In this document: positions 12,743-15,425 of the stretch, in pieces | Numbering within the stretch: position 1 is the first letter of the stretch | Layout: each line of letters begins with the position of its first letter | Assembly: GCA_046155285.1 (NCBI GenBank) | Contig: JBJXEA010000015.1 | Coordinates: 1 to 15,425 of the forward strand | From: CAILHX01 sp046155285 | GTDB taxonomy: Bacteria; Pseudomonadota; Gammaproteobacteria; Burkholderiales; Methylophilaceae | DNA length: 15,425 nt | Reading direction: 5' to 3' | The notes under the pieces: generated by a model | The model's input: only the letters and a program-made list of their open reading frames with translations | The model's database searches: none | Told to the model about the DNA's origin: nothing | Made by a program: the position numbers and the translations under genes

Positions 12743-14266
12743 ATGAAAATTACCCCCGCAATTCTGATTATCCTTGATGGGTTTGGTCACGGCGCAGCCA
12801 CGCCGGACAACGCCATCGCCCAAGCCAAAAAGCCGCACTTAGACCAGCTTCTGGCAACCTGCCCCAACACCCTCATCAATGCCTCTGAATCCTTTGTGGG
12901 CTTGCCTTCTGGGCAAATGGGTAATTCCGAAGTTGGACATCTCAACATCGGCGCAGGCCGCATCGTGGCGCAGGAATTTGACCGCATCAATATCGCCATA
13001 GAAAGCGGCGAATTCAATCAGAATCCGACTTTGATCGAGGCGGTGACGAAAGCCAAAAATAGCGCTTTGCACATTTTCGGCCTGCTGTCTGACGGCGGCA
13101 TCCACAGCCACCAGGAACACATCTTCGCCATGCTCAAAATGGCAGCAAAAGCCGGTGTAACTAACATTTACGTGCATGCGTTTTTGGATGGCCGCGACAC
13201 GCCACCCAGAAGCGCCGAGCGCTATCTGGCGGCGTTAGAGGACGTGTTGCGCGAAACCGGCGTAGGGCGTATCGCCTCGGTTGCCGGACGGTTTTATGCG
13301 ATGGACAGAGACAAGCGCTGGGAGCGCGTCGCGCCAGCCTATCAGTTGGTGACGGACGGTGTGGGCGAGTTCAGCGCCACAGATGCTCAATCAGCGCTGC
13401 AAGCGGCCTATGCGCGAGATGAAAATGACGAGTTTGTTAAGCCTACGAGCGTTGGTGAAGCGGTGCGGATTGAAGACGGCGACGTAGTGCTGTACATGAA
13501 TTTTCGCTCCGACCGTGCGCGTGAGCTCTCGCAAGCCTTTCTGGATGCCGATTTTGCCGGATTTCCGCGCGGTCGCGTCCCCAAGTTAGGTGGCTATTAC
13601 ACGCTAACTCAATATAGCCAAAGCTTAGCTGTGACCGATGTGGCTTTCAAGCCTTATGCCGTGAGAAATGGCTTTGGTGAATACATCGCGGGCTTAGGCC
13701 TCAAGCAGCTACGCATCGCCGAGACCGAAAAATACCCGCATGTCACCTTCTTTTTTAACGGTGGCGAAGAAACCGTTTACCCCGGAGAAGAGCGCATTTT
13801 GGTGCCTTCGCCAGAAGTGGCGACCTACGATATGCAGCCGGAAATGCACGCGCCGGAACTCACCGACAAGCTGGTGGAAGCCATCCTCAGCCGCAAGTTC
13901 GACGCTATTATTTGCAACTATGCCAATGCCGATATGGTGGGGCATACCGGCAATCTACAAGCCGCCATCAAGGCCATAGAAACGCTGGATACCTGCGTGG
14001 GGCGCGTGGTGGAAGCCATGCAAATAATTGGCGGCGAGGTGATTATTACCGCTGACCACGGCAACGCCGAAGCCATGCTGGACCACATCCACCATCAGGC
14101 GCACACCCAGCACACCACCAATTTGGTGCCATTTATTTATGTCGGGCGCAAGGCCAGTATCGCCAAAACGGGAGCATTGCAAGACATCGCGCCAACGCTG
14201 CTCAACATGATGGGCGTGCCGCAACCTACCGAGATGACAGGGAAGTCACTTGTTACGTTTGCTTAA
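12743..14266 (+). CDS. gpmI: 2,3-bisphosphoglycerate-independent phosphoglycerate mutase
   Basis: Interconverts 3- and 2-phosphoglycerate in glycolysis and gluconeogenesis using two manganese ions, without a bisphosphoglycerate cofactor. The 507-residue product is near E. coli GpmI (514). The alkaline-phosphatase-like core is visible: ILDGFG with D12, the phosphoserine site GQMGNSEVGH with S62, DGRDTPPRSAERY, NFRSDRARE, NYANADMVGHTG and ITADHGNAE. The ATG at 12743 fits the family N-terminus better than a TTG at 12716 inside adk, although its Shine-Dalgarno is poor. The next gene, envC, begins inside its last codons (17-base overlap). A gpmI-envC pairing is also found in E. coli. Confidence 0.97.
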   Translation: MKITPAILIILDGFGHGAATPDNAIAQAKKPHLDQLLATCPNTLINASESFVGLPSGQMGNSEVGHLNIGAGRIVAQEFDRINIAIESGEFNQNPTLIEAVTKAKNSALHIFGLLSDGGIHSHQEHIFAMLKMAAKAGVTNIYVHAFLDGRDTPPRSAERYLAALEDVLRETGVGRIASVAGRFYAMDRDKRWERVAPAYQLVTDGVGEFSATDAQSALQAAYARDENDEFVKPTSVGEAVRIEDGDVVLYMNFRSDRARELSQAFLDADFAGFPRGRVPKLGGYYTLTQYSQSLAVTDVAFKPYAVRNGFGEYIAGLGLKQLRIAETEKYPHVTFFFNGGEETVYPGEERILVPSPEVATYDMQPEMHAPELTDKLVEAILSRKFDAIICNYANADMVGHTGNLQAAIKAIETLDTCVGRVVEAMQIIGGEVIITADHGNAEAMLDHIHHQAHTQHTTNLVPFIYVGRKASIAKTGALQDIAPTLLNMMGVPQPTEMTGKSLVTFA

Positions 14267-15425
14267 GCTGGGCGTTTGCATCGTTTTGTCAATGGCGCTG
14301 GCCGTCCACGCCGCCCCATCTAAAGAATCACTCAAAGAACTGCAAGAAAAAATCCAGAGCCTGAAGCAGGATCTCGACCGCAACGAAGGCGCACACCACG
14401 AGGCTGCCGATGCGCTCAAGCAAAGCGAACAAGAGATTAGCGACACCAATCGCAAGCTCAATGAACTGCGTCAGAAGCAGCGCCAGAATGCCGCCACCTT
14501 AGGCCAGCTAGGCCAACAGCAGAGCCATTTACAAATCACCATCGAGCAGCAGCAAAAGCTGCTTAGCCAGCAGTTTTATCAACAACACGTCACCGGTCAG
14601 CAAGGCTATTTGCGGATTCTTTTAGAGCAGCACGACCCCAATGTGGTGGAGCGCAATCTGCAATATTTCCGTTATGTGGCTAAGGCGCGCACCAAGCTGA
14701 TAGACGGCCTGCGTCACAATCTGGGCAAAGTGGCCGAGCTGAATGCCAAAACTGAAGTTGAGCTAAATAAAGTGGCGCAACTCAAGGCGGAGCAGGAGAA
14801 AAACAAACAGGACTTGAAAAAGCAGCAAGCCGAACATAAAGAGGTAATGAGCAGTCTAGCCTCGCAGATTAAGGCGCAGCGTGGTGAAATCACCAAATTG
14901 CAACGCGACGAAAAGCGCTTGTCAGAGCTGATGGAGCGTTTGGCCAAAATTGCCGCCGCAACGCCTAAGAAAAAGGCTTCTAAAAAATCGGCAGCTAAAG
15001 AAACCGTGAAACCCTCACCGGAAACCAAGGTCGAAGCCCGTAACGAAGCCGTGCCAGAGCCTATGGACGACAGCGGCGCATTTGCGGCTTTACGCGGCAA
15101 GCTGCGTTTGCCGAGCAAAGGCGAAGTCATTAATCGTTTCGGCGCAGCGCGGCCTGATAGCGGCATCTCGTGGAAAGGCTTGTTTATCCGCGCTGGTGAA
15201 GGCGTTGAGGTACGCGCCATCGCCAATGGCCGAGTGGTGTTTGCCGACTGGATGCGCGGCTTTGGCAACTTGCTCATCGTGGATCACGGCGACGGCTACA
15301 TGAGCCTATACGGCAACAACCAAGCTATTCTCAGAAGCGTCGGTGACGAAGTGCAAGCGGGGGATCATGTGGCCGCCATCGGCAACAGCGGCGGCAATCC
15401 AGAAGCCGGCTTATATTTTGAGTTG
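14250..15425 (+). CDS. envC: Murein hydrolase activator EnvC (3' end cut by window edge)
   Basis: A periplasmic coiled-coil protein with a LytM (M23) domain that activates the amidases AmiA/AmiB at the septum during daughter-cell separation. The visible 392 residues comprise a signal peptide (MLRLLKLGVCIVLSMALAVHA), a long Gln/Glu/Lys-rich coiled coil (about 25-245), a Lys/Pro linker (TPKKKASKKSAAKE) and a LytM domain from about 275. The M23 zinc ligands are replaced: SWKGLF stands where HxxxD is expected and LYFEL where HxHFE is, as in non-catalytic EnvC. TTG 14250 is chosen because AGGGAAG (14239-14245) precedes it and it gives a full signal peptide; an in-frame ATG at 14292 would destroy that peptide. 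Only the last few residues seem to be missing. Confidence 0.92.
   Translation, partial: MLRLLKLGVCIVLSMALAVHAAPSKESLKELQEKIQSLKQDLDRNEGAHHEAADALKQSEQEISDTNRKLNELRQKQRQNAATLGQLGQQQSHLQITIEQQQKLLSQQFYQQHVTGQQGYLRILLEQHDPNVVERNLQYFRYVAKARTKLIDGLRHNLGKVAELNAKTEVELNKVAQLKAEQEKNKQDLKKQQAEHKEVMSSLASQIKAQRGEITKLQRDEKRLSELMERLAKIAAATPKKKASKKSAAKETVKPSPETKVEARNEAVPEPMDDSGAFAALRGKLRLPSKGEVINRFGAARPDSGISWKGLFIRAGEGVEVRAIANGRVVFADWMRGFGNLLIVDHGDGYMSLYGNNQAILRSVGDEVQAGDHVAAIGNSGGNPEAGLYFEL

Noticed and set aside
14714..15277. 187-residue frame antisense to envC
   Set aside because: Its Ser- and Ala-rich translation mirrors the Lys/Gln-rich coiled coil of EnvC; no ribosome-binding site or family match.
14250..15425. 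Active M23 endopeptidase
   Set aside because: The zinc-ligand positions are occupied by K and Y/F in place of histidines, so this is the non-catalytic EnvC activator type.

Overview
The window is a stretch of ordinary bacterial chromosome, almost certainly from a betaproteobacterium. The evidence is the kind of proteins encoded, the order lptD-surA-pdxA-rsmA, an amgK-murU pair divergent from lptD, and prfB next to lysS. Nitrosomonadales (a Gallionellaceae- or Methylophilaceae-like lineage) is my best guess, but this is inference only. Most genes are housekeeping: translation (lysS, prfB, rsmA), outer-membrane biogenesis (lptD, surA), cell-wall recycling and cell separation (amgK, murU, envC), and central metabolism (pdxA, adk, gpmI).

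Layout. Bases 1-61 hold a large palindrome made of two inverted REP-like units. Bases 75-5256 lie on the minus strand and read amgK, murU, prfB, phd/vapB-like antitoxin, vapC-like toxin, lysS. The toxin-antitoxin pair separates prfB from lysS, which are adjacent in many proteobacteria. prfB carries the classical in-frame TGA with programmed +1 frameshifting, so the full protein starts at 3457. A 228-base divergent control region (5257-5484) separates amgK from lptD. From 5485 to the right edge all genes are on the plus strand: lptD, surA, pdxA, an uncharacterised exported protein, brnT, brnA, rsmA, adk, gpmI and envC (cut by the right edge).

The least ordinary part is 10037-11284. Three accessory genes (an unnamed exported protein with four cysteines, then a BrnT/BrnA toxin-antitoxin pair) sit between pdxA and rsmA, which are normally adjacent. 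The insertion is seamless. The unknown gene starts on the last base of the pdxA stop codon, and the brnA stop overlaps the rsmA start by four bases. Sampled 60-base lines of the unknown gene are about 37-42% GC, against about 58% for a sampled line of pdxA, which suggests acquisition.

Small-scale features include two extended -10 promoters that overlap the stop codon of the preceding gene (before prfB and before adk), an operator-like 10-base inverted repeat over the vapB promoter, a dispersed hairpin repeat between amgK and murU, and many non-ATG starts (TTG for amgK, lptD and envC; GTG for pdxA and brnT). I see no tRNA, rRNA, CRISPR array, insertion sequence or phage gene. I do not see a clearly new multi-gene system; the best candidate for novelty is the unknown exported protein and its tight linkage to brnTA and rsmA.
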